DNA of 64,000 nt, taken from assembly GCA_018417955.1 (NCBI GenBank), contig JACTVC010000002.1, positions 992,001-1,056,000 on the forward strand, given 5' to 3'. Within the stretch, counting starts at the first letter, position 1; every line of letters starts with the position of its first letter. The notes under the pieces were generated by a model. It made no database searches, had not been told where the DNA came from, and saw nothing but the letters and a program-made list of their open reading frames with translations. This document shows positions 47,027 through 58,285 of this stretch, piece by piece. The translations under genes and the position numbers were made by a program. This stretch comes from Laccaria trichodermophora (taxonomy: Eukaryota > Basidiomycota > Agaricomycetes > Agaricales > Hydnangiaceae).

Positions 47027-48489
47027 ATGACATCTGAAGTTTCGTTGGTGTTGGATGATACCTTGGGTGTTTTCACTTATGGAGGAGGCGCTTGGAAGAC
47101 GAGCATCGCAAGTCAGCGGTGGTTCAATGGAAGCACACAGTATCCTTCTTTTTCTGTCCCTGGGAATGGACTGTATGGTACTCTGAATTTGACATTCCAA
47201 GGCATGTTATCGTTCTCAGACTGGAAAAGCGTGACGTTAACGTAGGAAACCAGGGACGTCGATTGGTTTTTATGGGAACACCAATCCTCTCGCTGCTGGA
47301 TTAGATGTACTCACGGTTTCGATCGATGGCGAGACACCTTCCAACTATACCCATGTTAACCCAACGGTCCAAACATGGACGCGGTGGTACCAATCTCCAA
47401 CGTTGGCCAATGGAACGCACAAGATCTCGTTGGCTCGAATATATAGTCCAGCGTTTGACGTAGCCATCGTCAAGACCAGCAAGGGTACCGTGCTGCCCCA
47501 ACAGGTTCTCTTAGTCGAGGATGATGATCCAGCTATCGTTTACAGTGGGAACTGGAAAAAGAATGGGGATGCGATTAATGGCGGTAATACAACTCTACCA
47601 TCGATGATCCCGATGAACAATTCCACAACTCAAAGCACTATTGCGGGGGATTCTATGACTTTCCATTTTTCGGGTGTGTTTTGGCAACTCAGTTATCTGC
47701 GCAGTCCCACTTAATTGGATAACTCCAACAGGAACGTCTGCCACGGTTTGGGGTATTCAAACAACAACCTATGTTGGAGTCCTCTCGGCTATATATGATT
47801 TGGATGGGGTATCCATTGGGAAGGACTACTCCGTCCTATCGAGTAACCTAAATTACAAGACTGGACAAGGCCAATTACCGAACATAGCCCTCTTCAGTAC
47901 GGGCCCCCTTTCAGAGGGGAATCACTCCCTCTCGCTTACGATCAACAAATGCGTTAACCAGACATTCATTTTTGATTATATCACATACACACCTTTTGGC
48001 TCGTCCAGCACTGCTTCAGAACCGTCAGAAGCCCCCAATACAGCCCCCAAAACGCCAGTAGGAGCTATTGTTGGCGGTGTTGTTGGTGGTGTTGTTCTGC
48101 TCCTTGTTTTTGCCTTGTTCTGGCGGGTGCGTCGTAGGCAACAGGCGCTTTCAGAGAAGGTGCTACATCAACCGCAAAACGCTGCTCGTCCCGGGCAAGC
48201 CATCCATCCGTTCATTGTCCCCTTATCGTCCTCGAGACAGATGTCTCTGGGATCACCATCGGAACTCCTGTCCATGACCAAGTCGCCCACCAACACCACT
48301 CCTTCCGGTCACACAGCGCAAGCCTCTGGCTCTTCCACCGTACCCCTTCAGAAGAGTGTGGACTCAGGTTCACTTTCTGCGGGCTCTTCGAGCCCTCCTG
48401 CTACTGGCTCGCCGTCGAGCGATGGTACTGGAAGAAGGGGAAATGAGGTTGAGAGACCTCCGCCGCCGGCTTACAATGACATTGTGTAG
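47027..48489 (+). CDS. Single-pass membrane protein with PPxY tail, tandem copy A
   Basis: Two similar beta-rich modules precede one membrane helix. Module 1 has VSLVLDDTLGVFTYGGGAWK, RWFNGSTQYPSFSVPGNGLY and FQGTSIGFYGNT. Module 2 has LLVEDDDPAIVYSGNWKKNG, DSMTFHFSG and GTSATVWGIQTT. Each module is split by a phase-1 intron just before GTS. Many Asn-X-Ser/Thr sites point to an outside or lumenal face. The helix is VGAIVGGVVGGVVLLLVFAL, followed by RVRRRQQ and a Ser-rich cytosolic tail ending PPPPAYNDIV. PPAY is a PPxY motif, the docking site for WW-domain ubiquitin ligases of the Rsp5 type. The chosen Met (MTSEVSLVLDD) lacks a signal peptide. The layout is common among Agaricomycete membrane proteins of unknown role. 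Confidence 0.75.
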
Positions 48490-49032
48490 GCTCGTTTTTG
48501 AAAGGGCCATCGAAGATATACTGGGAGTTTAGCCGCCATGAATTGGGAGCTTCCGCTCCCCTCCTGTTATCAGTCCGTTTTGGCTCGCTCACTGTCGGAT
48601 TGTCGCGTCACTGAATATGAATCGTGGAAATGGTGTATGATAATTCTGGTTTCTTTTGTTTGTCGTTCGACGGCGGTCATGAGTGGAAGGATCGAAGTCA
48701 ACCTCCTTTGTCTTCGCACGTTACCAAAGAATTGGCGGGTTCAAAGCACGACGCCTTACAATTTACATACCTTGTGCGAGATACCCATCAAGAGCCATCA
48801 AGTTAAAGCTGTAGCCTGTGAACATGTGGAAAGCCTCTTTTTGGCTATTGCGACCGGCTTCTTGCATTTGATTGCACTCCGGATCAGGGCTGTCTTTTCT
48901 CACCCGCGTATGTATCGCTGCATCACGAAACGATGGCACTGGCTTTTGACGGTGACATCGCACTTGATCATTCCTTTCTCAGGCACTCTGCCAGCCTCTC
49001 TGGCTTTCCTTTGCTACCGCCATCCTGCTGGA
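48490..49032. other. Spacer between the tandem membrane-protein genes
   Basis: 543 bp. An open plus-strand frame (from 48538) runs into copy B in frame through SGTLPASLAFLCYRHPAG. It contains a hydrophobic FLAIATGFLHLIALRI stretch that could serve as a signal sequence, but the frame as a whole does not resemble copy A upstream and is not supported as coding. Confidence 0.35.
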
Positions 49033-50572
49033 ATGCCCTCCCAAGTTTCTCTAGTGTTGGACGATACTTCGGATGTTTTTTCCTATGGGGGAGGAGAGTG
49101 GAAGACGAGCAAATCGTCACGCTGGTTTAATGGAAGCACGCAATATCCATCGTTCGCCGTTGCAGGCAATGGTCTCTACGGTACGGTGAATTTGACGTTT
49201 AATGGCGAGTTTCTTTACTTTTTTTTGGTTTGGTTTGAGGTGTTGTTTTGACCTCAGAAAGCAGGGACGTCAATTGGTCTCTACGGAAATACGGTACCTC
49301 TCGCTGCTGGATTGAACGTATTCACGGTCTCGATTGACGACGGGTCGCCATCCAACTACACCTACGTCAACCCTAATACGACGCAGACATGGCAGCAATG
49401 GTACCAGTCACCCACTTTATCAAGCGGTACTCACCGAATCTCGTTGGGTCAGATATATAATCCGGCGATGGACGTGGGCATCGTTCAGACCAGTAAGGAT
49501 GTTCTGCTTCCCCAACAGCTTGTCCTTGTCGAGGACGATGATTCTGCAATCAGCTACAGCGGGAAATGGAAAAAAAGTCAGGATGTGATCAACGGCGATA
49601 ACACAACACGTCCGTTGATGATTCCGATGAACAACTCTACGACTCGGAGTACAACTGAAGGCGATTCCATGACATTTCATTTTTCGGGTTTGTTTGGCAT
49701 TTGGCACTCTCGCTATATTCACTCAAGCAACAATAGGAACTTCTGCCACAATTTGGGGCGTCCAGACGACATCCATCCTTGGGGTTCTCTCAGCCGTGTA
49801 CACTGTAGATGGGGTTCCCACTGGGAAAGACTACTCTGTTCAGTCAAGTAACTCAGGATACAAAAGCGGTCAGGGGCAAGTACCGAACAATGCCCTCTTC
49901 ACCACTGGCTCCCTTCCACAGGGGAATCACACTGTCATGCTAACGATCAGCAAATGTGTCAATCAAACGTTCATTTTCGATTACATCACGTACATGCCTT
50001 TGGGCTTGTCAAACTCAACCGGTACTGATTCGGGATCTTCGGGCATTAAGGCGCCAGTAGGAGCAATTGTCGGAGGCGTTCTAGGGGGCATCGCATTGCT
50101 CCTTGTCGCACTTGCTGTTATATTCCTGCGACGGCAGCGCCAAAGACGGGAAGCATTTTCAGACAAAACCGTCGTTGTTCCTTCAGCAGAAGCATCCCAC
50201 CTACAGAACGCTGCCCCCCCAAGCCAAGCCATCCACCCCTTTGTCGTCCCCTCGTCTCCCTCAGAACGTAGTTTTCCACGTTCACAATCGTCTTCAGATT
50301 TTGTATCAACGATCAAGCCATCTCTTCGTACCAATACCAGGTCCTCCAGTGGCCCCACGATGCTCAGCGATAATTTCTCTACCATGCCTTCTCACAGGCG
50401 TCTGGATTCAGGTTCGCTTTCTGCAGTTTCCAGCTTTCCAGCTGGCATCTCGACGTCAGGCAGTGCCGTTGCATCCGAGGGGAGTGAGGTTGGAGGTCCT
50501 GCACCTCCAGCCTATCACGATGTTATTGCTGCTGGTTCGTCGCAACCTAGATTAGCAACAAGCAAGTCTTGA
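49033..50572 (+). CDS. Single-pass membrane protein with PPxY tail, tandem copy B
   Basis: Paralogue of the gene just upstream, colinear throughout: MPSQVSLVLDDTSDVFSYGG, RWFNGSTQYPSFAVAGNGLY, FNGTSIGLYGNT, LVLVEDDDSAISYSGKWKKS, DSMTFHFSG, GTSATIWGVQTT. Then come the membrane helix VGAIVGGVLGGIALLLVALA, RRQRQRREA and a longer Ser-rich tail ending GPAPPAYHDVIAAGSS, with PPxY again. The first intron (49205-49262) appears to use a GC donor (AATG|GCGAGT), as in copy A. The second intron is GT-AG. Start codons of the two copies align, which supports the chosen Met even though no signal peptide follows. It probably arose by tandem duplication. Confidence 0.75.
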
Positions 50573-51428
50573 CCTAAAAATTGGCTTGATTGGGGATGCT
50601 TTGAGGTATCCCATGCGCTTGTCTTGACTGGTCCTCTGGACCAGACATTGGACTCACGGCTTGGTCAACTGGCCTCCAGGGGAGGTTATCCCTCTTTCTC
50701 TTTGTTGCTGCTGTATATCATATTGCCTATTCCAGCCCGTCTCAACAATTTTTGTTCTTTCGCTTTACTCGGGTGTTGATTCTTCCCAGATCCTCCAGGC
50801 CGTCCGACGACTAGTGGGATGTTTTGGAGCTCATTCTAGCAGGGCATCCTTCGAAGCTGCCCGTCTCAGCTTTTTTGCTCCTACTTCGGATGATGCTTCA
50901 GCCTCCCGTTTGAAGATACAGGTTTCTCACTCCAGTACGTCATGTAGAGTTATGACTCTCACACCATTCATAATCGACGTCAGCAGTGTGTGGGGGATAT
51001 CTACGACATGAAAGCCCGTTTATTTCTAACCTCCTCCCTACTCTACCGTCACCTGCACAATGCCCTTTGCGAGTCGATGTTGAGCTATATCGCCTCTCCT
51101 GTGCAACCCACCCAGACGTGTAGCGCACTGAAGGAGTTCACACTAGATTATCACTTTGACTTTGAGTAGTCCCTTGTGCAGATGTACAGAGTATTACAGG
51201 TGATACGCAGTCGATTTGTAACAATATATACCCAGCTAGATCCAAGGATCCAAGGTTGTTAAGTTTACTTGCGAATAAAATGTTGAATGTATGATAGAGG
51301 ATCCTCTTCCGAATAACTGATTGGCATAGCTTCTACTTGTTGTACTCAAGCATTCACATGACCGGGACGCATTGAAATACGTACGCGAACTTCGAGGAAA
51401 AGCCCACCAGTCCCAAAAGCCTGAACTT
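50573..51428. other. Intergenic, no supported gene
   Basis: Convergent 3' ends of membrane-protein copy B and FunK1 copy 1. Only short frames without motifs occur. Confidence 0.4.
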
Positions 51429-54040
51429 TCAATCCCCATAAAAATCATCCATCGAACTTGTTTCCGTCGACAGGGTAGAGGGGTACCTTGGCGCATGAGG
51501 ATTCGTTCTGGGTTTCTTGATTGAGGGGCTACCCTCTGGGACATCGTCTGAACGTCGTTTACCGGGACTGGCAGATGCTTGTGGTGGAGTTGCGGGGGGT
51601 GTTGTGGCAGGGGGTAAACCACTAGCGAAAAGTAGGCTGGTATCCGGCAGAGCTTCCACTTCTCTGATTGCGTCGTCAACAAAGCCTAAGACGATGGCGT
51701 AGTGTTTGGTGGCATCAGTTTTCAGTTCTTCCAAGCTCAAGCGCGGTGCTTTTTCATGCATCAAGCGATCCTTCCTAGATATCTCGGCGTCAAGAAACTT
51801 CCGGAAATTTTCAAGGAGGGTGTCGAAGGTCTTCCCAAACCATGAAGACACTTCAGGAAGCGCATATTTGTGAAAGAACGAGCGTTTTGAATCGCTTGCT
51901 CTCTCCGGGTCTAGTTCCTCCCACATACACAGAAAACTCGGTTGTGGGCGTATAAGCAACCCTGGCCCGTCGTAGGCAAAGCAAATCCAACATAAAACAT
52001 AAAAGCAAGATTCCAGGTCATCGAGATAGTCATGGGCGGGGAATATAGTGCCCGGCTGTTGTTTCATCTGACTTCGGAGTACCATAATGGATTGGAATAT
52101 ACGGGTACCCTATGTCTAGGTCAGACTGCAAAATTTGAAAGATGTGGAGCCAGCTCACCGTCCTGAAGTCGACGCCGGCAAGGCTACCTTCTCGATTGAG
52201 TAGGACCGCCATGTCAAGGTCGATAACCACGCCTCGATTACCAACTGGCGCATTTTCCTTACCCATGAGGATGTTATTGATGCTTATATCTCGATGTAGA
52301 ATCCCTTTGTTCCATAGGTTCCGATGCCCTAAAGGAATGATCAAAACGCGAAGAACAGTGCCAAAGGATCGACTTACCAGCGATAGCATCCCGGAAAGCA
52401 GAGAGAAGCTGTTTTTTGTTGTCAAATTGGTGGATAGGTTTGCCATATCTCTCTAGCAAGACTCTGGAGAATGTTCGATCTCGGAAATTGGGAGTATTGC
52501 AATTAATACCCCTCAAAGAGCTGATGCTCATCTTCGGCTCCCAATAATCTATCATCTGCCCCACGCCTTCTAGTCCTTTGGCCATTTCCAGAAGCTCCCA
52601 CTCGGGAGTACGGTCAACTGACCGCCAGCAATCCTTAGCCAGATATTTATCACCTGTATTGGGATCGATGAGATTCCAGCAGCACGTTCCTCGACCACGG
52701 ATCGCACGACGAAGGAAGCATGCCTTGAGATTTTCAATCTCATAACGTACAAGCTCATTCTCCGCGCGTGTCGGCATAGTCAGGTATCGCTTGCTGCCAC
52801 ACCACTGTATGCTTGTATCCAAGCCAAGGGCTGCGGGGTCTGGGGATGCGAGGGCGAGGATAACGCGAACAAAATAGCGAGGATGGTGGTGAATGTTGAT
52901 TCTTTGTGAGTACATCACACCAGCGCGATCAAATTGGAAGAGTTGGATAAAAGTTTCAGTCAGGATGGCGGAATAAACGAAAAACCGATTCTCCTGTTGA
53001 ATAAAACATTGCCTACAAAGGAAAGGTCACAAACGGTTTCGGGAAAAGACAGCGAGCCACGCTTACCGAGCGTATACAGCAATTTGGATGAGGTTATCCC
53101 AGAACGTATAATTCTTCTCGGTTTTAATTTCGAGGGGGCTAGCGCATCCCCTATACGTTGGTTTTATTGAAGCTTTTGATGACCGTTTTGATGGTCGAAC
53201 TAGTTTGCTGTCCGGCCAAAAACCGTCACCAAATCCAGAGATGAGTATGTCGGGAGATGTTTTCAGCGATGTATCGTCAACCCCTTCAGTATGACTGAGT
53301 TTCGTCGCATGTGTGTCATGAACCAGTCGGGGTGTAGTGTTTTGCACGACACTAGATTCCGAAATGAGTACGTCAGACGTGTCCGATGCAGTATTGTCCA
53401 CCCCTTCGTTCCCGCCGGGCTTTGTGGCAAATGTGTCATGAACCGTCTGGGATGCGGTCCCTTCAGCAAGGTCAGATCCCGAAATCAGCGCGTCGGGGGG
53501 AATATTCAATGTCTCTTCCACCTCGAGCGTCGCCTCAGGTGGGACCATCTGGCGTGCGGAAATATTGAAATATGACAAAATGCCGCTGACAATGGCCACG
53601 TAAGGGCGGTAGAGTGTTTTTTCCAACGGTGGCACCTTTGGAATGCCGTTCCACCGCTTCTTCGTATAGTGATTGGTATTTGCAAAGAACCCCTTCAGTT
53701 GTTCCCTGGTCGCGGTGTTCAGAAAAGTGGTTCCTCCAAAATCATCTCCGGCCTCGAGCTTATGGCGTTCAAGCTCCTCTCGGAGGTAACTCGCTTGTTC
53801 TTCGACAGTGCCATAACCGCGATCAGGTCCGTGCGAACTTTGAGTCATGGGTGTGTCTTCGATAGTTGTGATACCTGTTTCAATAGAACCAGGTCGAGAA
53901 TTGCGAGGGGGCGTGCAAGGAGGAATGGGATAAGAGGCGTGATCAGAAGAGGTCGCCTTGTCGTTGTCGACTGCTGCAGACGCCTGAGCGGTCACGATTT
54001 GATCGCGTAGGGACCTAGATGCGGTTTTCTGTTTTGCCAT
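51429..54040 (-). CDS. FunK1-type protein kinase, copy 1
   Basis: FunK1 kinases form a large family expanded in mushroom-forming fungi; their substrates are mostly unknown. The N-terminus is MAKQKTASRSLRDQIVTAQA, then a Ser/Thr/Pro-rich region. It carries a roughly 50-residue internal repeat (LISGSDLAEGTASQTVHDTF / LISESSVVQNTTPRLVHDTH). The FunK1 N-lobe follows (SPLEIKTEKNYTFWDNLIQI, then RAIRGRGTCCWNLIDPNTGD). The catalytic loop is GILHRDISINNILMG with the HRD Asp present. The DFG equivalent is VVIDLDMAVLL, and GTIFPAHDYLDDLESCFYVL is typical of the family. The C-tail is basic and proline-rich (SPGKRRSDDVPEGSPSIKKP), resembling a nuclear localisation signal. Exons join at about 53062/52980, 52340/52320 and 52160/52085. 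It looks intact. Confidence 0.88.
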
Positions 54041-54903
54041 CGCCTAAAAAAAATACTGTATGTGCCACATACCTCGTAGAACTGCAGTTATATAGCTTTG
54101 AGAGATGGGCCACTTCCAGCCACAAGAGGAGAACAATGGCTATTACATAGAGCCTCGTGCCAGTGGTGGCCACAAATTATGATGGATTCAAACGAGCATG
54201 TGATCGCGTTGATCTTATGCATCGCCACCACATTGAACTTACATAGCACGATGCGCGACACGAAATCCAAATCTCGTGTGCTAAAAGGCTCTACCTTTTC
54301 TGGTCGGTCGGCTGTTTTGCTCATCTTCATACCCCTTGTGCCAATCATCTCGGCTTTGTTGACTGAAGATTATCATTCGTCGAAGATTTATCTGTGGGCT
54401 AAAGCTGGCGCGGCGACTCTTATCATCAAATCCTCACTGGGGAGGACAAGCATTTTCCAGCAAGAACTTTGGACGTCAGTGGCACACACTGAGGGGTATA
54501 CCGCGGTACCCTACCTTTTCGAGGCCAAATTTCTCTCAAAATTTCGTTGAGGAGATACGGATGGCCCATCCGACATTTCGATGACCGAAAAAAGCTTTTC
54601 TATATTCTCTGGCACGCCATCCGGTCAGTCAATCCTTCACTACTAATCCCACTACTTGAATAGTTTCTGTAGGGCATAGGAACTTTAGAATATCAGTACC
54701 CTCTCTTGCAGATTCGCCGGTTGGCGCTGAAGGCCAAATTGCTGCCCTTGATATGGCATCCCGTTTCGCCGAGAAGTCAGTTTTTCCGGGGCTGACGGAT
54801 GATGAGTTGACTTCTCTTCATTCGGCTTTTGCGGCCACATAGGTTGCTCGTCCGTTTCAATCATTCAAAGCACTCAGGCAAAACCCAGGCTATGTATACA
54901 TCC
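54041..54903. other. Region between FunK1 copies, partly decayed coding sequence
   Basis: The first 200 bp are the FunK1 copy 1 upstream region, including a block shared with copy 2 (54193-54240). Plus-strand protein-like stretches follow: KIYLWAKAGAATLIIKS, ELWTSVAHTEGYTAVPYLFE (54390-54530) and ALDMASRFAEKSVFPGLTDD (54750-54815). Intervening stops break these up. They may belong to the relic that continues to 55335. Confidence 0.4.
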
Positions 54904-55335
54904 TCACCTACCATCGCCTAGCGGTCTATGTTGATCTTCTCTGTCTACGACAGGCCAACATGGTTTGGAAAAGCCTTCAAAACCTCCTTGAATCTTCCGG
55001 AAGTTTCTCACCCACGAGGTACGCAGGAACGAGCGCTTGATTGGCCAGAAAGCGCTGCGCCCCACTCCGAAGATCTGACAGATGTTGCGGCCAAGCAATA
55101 CACCATCGTCTCAAGTTGCATTGACGCCGCAACCAAGGGACTGGGTGACCCTCCTCATAGCCTAATTGCGCGCGCCGGTATCCGTCAACTGGATCTTTCA
55201 CCAGCTCCCAAGGTCGTTTTGCTGCACAGCCATAGACCACTTCTCCTTAGTGGTTTGCCTCTCGCGAGTCCGCCGCAAGAATTAACAAGTCCTGGCAAAC
55301 GGATCCTTGAACAATATCCCGTCAAGTTCATGTGA
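54904..55335 (+). pseudogene. FunK1 kinase C-terminal relic on the opposite strand
   Basis: The plus strand encodes PTWFGKAFKTSLNLPEVSHP, DVAAKQYTIVSSCIDAATKG and PLASPPQELTSPGKRILEQY. These align in order with the C-terminal part of the neighbouring FunK1 copies (SSWFGKTFDTLLENF, DATKHYAIVLGFVDDAIREV, PPATPPQASASPGKRRSDD). The catalytic part is missing and the frame is shortened, so this is a third, decayed copy in inverted orientation. Confidence 0.7.
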
Positions 55336-55625
55336 AAGGGCCAGGAGGCTCTCCCATCCGCTCAATGTCTCTTTGCGTTGTCAAGTTCGGGAGGATGAAA
55401 GTGACAATTCCACACATTGTCCAACCGGTGTACCACACTGTAAGATAATTAGCAGTTGTTACCAGTTCAGCTCGCCCCTTTCGATCAATAGCGTCTGTAA
55501 TCCGTAATGTGCAGTCGGGATTGATTAATATTGACGTTCAAACTATAACTCTGCCATTGCAAGCGATACTCTACTTACTAATAAACACTAGGCTTGATAA
55601 AATGACAACTTCGATCCCTACGCTA

Positions 55626-57845
55626 CTAGACTTTGGTTATACCAGTTTCCATCGATAGGATAGAGGGCTCGTGGGGGTTCCTTCTGGGCTTTTTAAGTGG
55701 GGGATTTTCTTCCGGGGCATCGTTCGAAGGTCGTTTGCTACTGGGGGATGACCGCGGCGGAGTTATGGGAGGGACACCACTGGCGGGGATTGTGCCGTCA
55801 GGTGTTGCTTCCAGTTGCATGGCTTCCAATTTCTCTATTGCTTCGTCGACGTAGCCTAAAAAAATAGCGTACTGTTCATGCGCCGCCTCTGTGAGATCAT
55901 TGAGGCATCGGCGAGGTTGTTTAAGCCTCCTGTCCTTCGTCATGTAGTGGTTCCAGACAAATTTACCCATCTGCTGTAAGAGGGTCTGAAAGACTCCTTC
56001 TCCAAACCATGGCGATAGAACATGACGAAAAGAGTGGAACAGGAAACTGATCTTTGCACACCTTGCTCTCTCTGTATCAAGGTTTTCCCATTGTGCCAAC
56101 AAAGTCGGCTGTGGGCTTTTCTTCTTTCCTGATGCTTCGTAAGCGAAGCAAATATAGCAGAAAACGTAGAAGAAAGATTCTAGATCATCGAGGTAATCGT
56201 GGGCAGGGAATATAACGCCAGGCTGGTTTGTTTGACTTCGGAGTACCATCATGGATTGAAATACACGAGTGCCCTATGTCGAAATTAGGATGCAAAAAAA
56301 AATAGTGACGTGAGTTTAATTCACCGTCCGAAAGTCAACTGCTGCAAGGCTTCCTTCTCGGTTGAGCAGAATTGCCATATCAAGGTCATTTATTAGACTC
56401 CGGTTACCAACGTGCGCATCTTTTTTTCCCATAAGAATGTTATTGATGCTCACGTCTCGATGAAGAATTCCAGCGTTCCAAAGGTTCTCCCTTGATAATA
56501 ATGAGACAGAATAGGTGTGGTAATGGAGGTGTGGCTTACCAGAAATGGCATCCCGGAAAGCGTAGAGAAGCTTTTTTTGGTCGTCAAACTGATGGATGGG
56601 TTTGCCGTATCCCTCCAGCAACACTCTGCAAAAATACCGATCTCGAAACCCTGGGGTATCGCGATCAATTCCCTTCAAATGGCCAACGCTAAACCCCGGC
56701 TCCCAATAATCAATCATCTGCCCCACACTGTTGAGTACCTCGGCCTTTTCCAGAAGTACCCACTCATGAGCTCGATTGGCCGAACACCAGCAATCCTTTA
56801 CCAAATACTCCTCCTTCGTTTTGGGATTAACAACATTCCAGCAGCACGTTCCTCGACCACGAATCGCGCGACGAAGGAAGGACGCCTTCAGCTTACTGAT
56901 TTCGTAGTCGACCAACTTATTCTCCGCGTGTGACTGCATGGAGAGGTACCGTTTGTTGTGACGCCAATGAATGCTTGTATCGAAACCGAGGGCTTCGGGA
57001 TCTCGGGGTGTCAAGGTAAGGATGATGCGAACAAAGGAGCGAGGATGTTGATTCTTCCCGAGAACATAACACCGGCGCGATCAAATTGGAAAAGTTGAAT
57101 GAATGTTTCTGTTAGGATTGCAGAATAAATGAAAAGTCGATTCTCCTGTTGTATAAAACAGGTCACAAACGGTGTTGAAAAATGGACAGCGGAGGGAACT
57201 CACCGAGCGTAAACGGCGATTTGAATGAGGTCATTATTGAAAGTGAAATTCTTGTCGGTCTTGATTTCAAGGGGGCTGGCGCATCCTTGATAACTTGGTT
57301 TCGATGACGGTTTCGATGAAGTCCTGAGCTTGCTAACCGGACAAAAAGCGGCACCAATTCCGGAGATAAATATGTTGGGGGACGACTTCAACGCTGTATT
57401 GCCGACCCCTTCGACATGGACGAGCTTCGTCGCATGTGTTTTGTGAGCCTGCCGCATGGTAACATCAAAGTACGAGAGAATGCCACGGACTATATCTAAG
57501 AAAAACTTGCATAGAATCTTCTCGGATTTTGGCTTCTTTGGAATGCCCTTCCAACGCTTATGCGTAGTGTAGAATTGAGACTTTTCTAAGAAGTCGTCCA
57601 TACCCTCATCATCCACCCCGTTGTGGAGGGTTGCTTCAAAGTCAGGACCAGACTGGAGCCTATAACTTTCTGAAAGCTCCTCTTGAAGGAAATATACTGC
57701 TGCCTCAGCGGTGGCAAATCCACAATCAACTCCACTGGACCTTTGACTCGTGGGAGTGTCCTCAGCAAATTCTGAGGGGCTCGTCTGAACAGAGCCAGGT
57801 CGAGAGTTACGAGGAGGAGGAGAAACAGGATGGGAGTCATGGGAC
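55626..57845 (-). pseudogene. FunK1-type kinase copy 2, 5' end interrupted by a MITE
   Basis: Colinear with copy 1 from PPPRNSRPGSVQTSPSEF onward: WKGIPKKPKSEKILCKFFLD, SPLEIKTDKNFTFNNDLIQI, RAIRGRGTCCWNVVNPKTKE, GILHRDVSINNILMG with the catalytic Asp, NDLDMAILL, GVIFPAHDYLDDLESFFYVF. The tail is RPSNDAPEENPPLKKPRRNP. The internal repeat of copy 1 is shorter here. At 57845 the reading frame meets a 432-bp MITE that carries an in-frame stop (TGA) on the minus strand before any ATG, so the copy-1-like N-terminus is lost. The kinase core could still be translated from an internal Met or if the MITE is removed by splicing, so loss of function is likely but not proven. Confidence 0.75.
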
Positions 57846-58277
57846 AGGCCCCGGGAAGCTCATGCCATTTCTTGTCCGCAAAAAGTCGCCAAAACGGACC
57901 TCAAATCCGCTATCTTTTGGGCCTCAAATCCGCAATCTTGGACAAGGGTCTGCATGTGACATTCCCTGGAAAGGAAGGTTCCCGTGAATTTAGGGGGTTT
58001 GACGACGCAAGCAAGACGCAAGACCGTCAAAGACAGCCGTTTGCAGATGAAGCCTGGTTCGCCGTCTTTGTTACCAGTAATTAGATGATTTAAATCCTCG
58101 CCTTCAGTGACAACTTCAAAAAAATTCCGTTCAGTTGCACCTCAAATCCACTATTTGTGGACAAACCTGCCCTCCAAATCGCCTCAAATCCACTATTCTA
58201 GGACAAAGATAGGCCGAATTTTGGGCCCTCAAATCCGCTATTTTTGGACAAGAAATGGCCTGAGCTTCCTGGGGCCT
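57846..58277. mobile_element. 432-bp MITE with 8-bp target duplication in FunK1 copy 2
   Basis: Ends AGGCCCCGGGAAGCTC at 57846 and the near-inverse GAGCTTCCTGGGGCCT at 58277; similarity continues inward through CCATTTCTTGTCC. Both sides are flanked by CATGGGAC (57838-57845 and 58278-58285), an 8-bp duplication as made by hAT-type transposases. The interior holds five copies of a CCTCAAATCCGCTATTTTTG-like word (57899, 57922, about 58139, 58182 and 58226), three or four of them followed by GGACAA. It has no coding capacity. Confidence 0.8.
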
Positions 58278-58285
58278 CATGGGAC

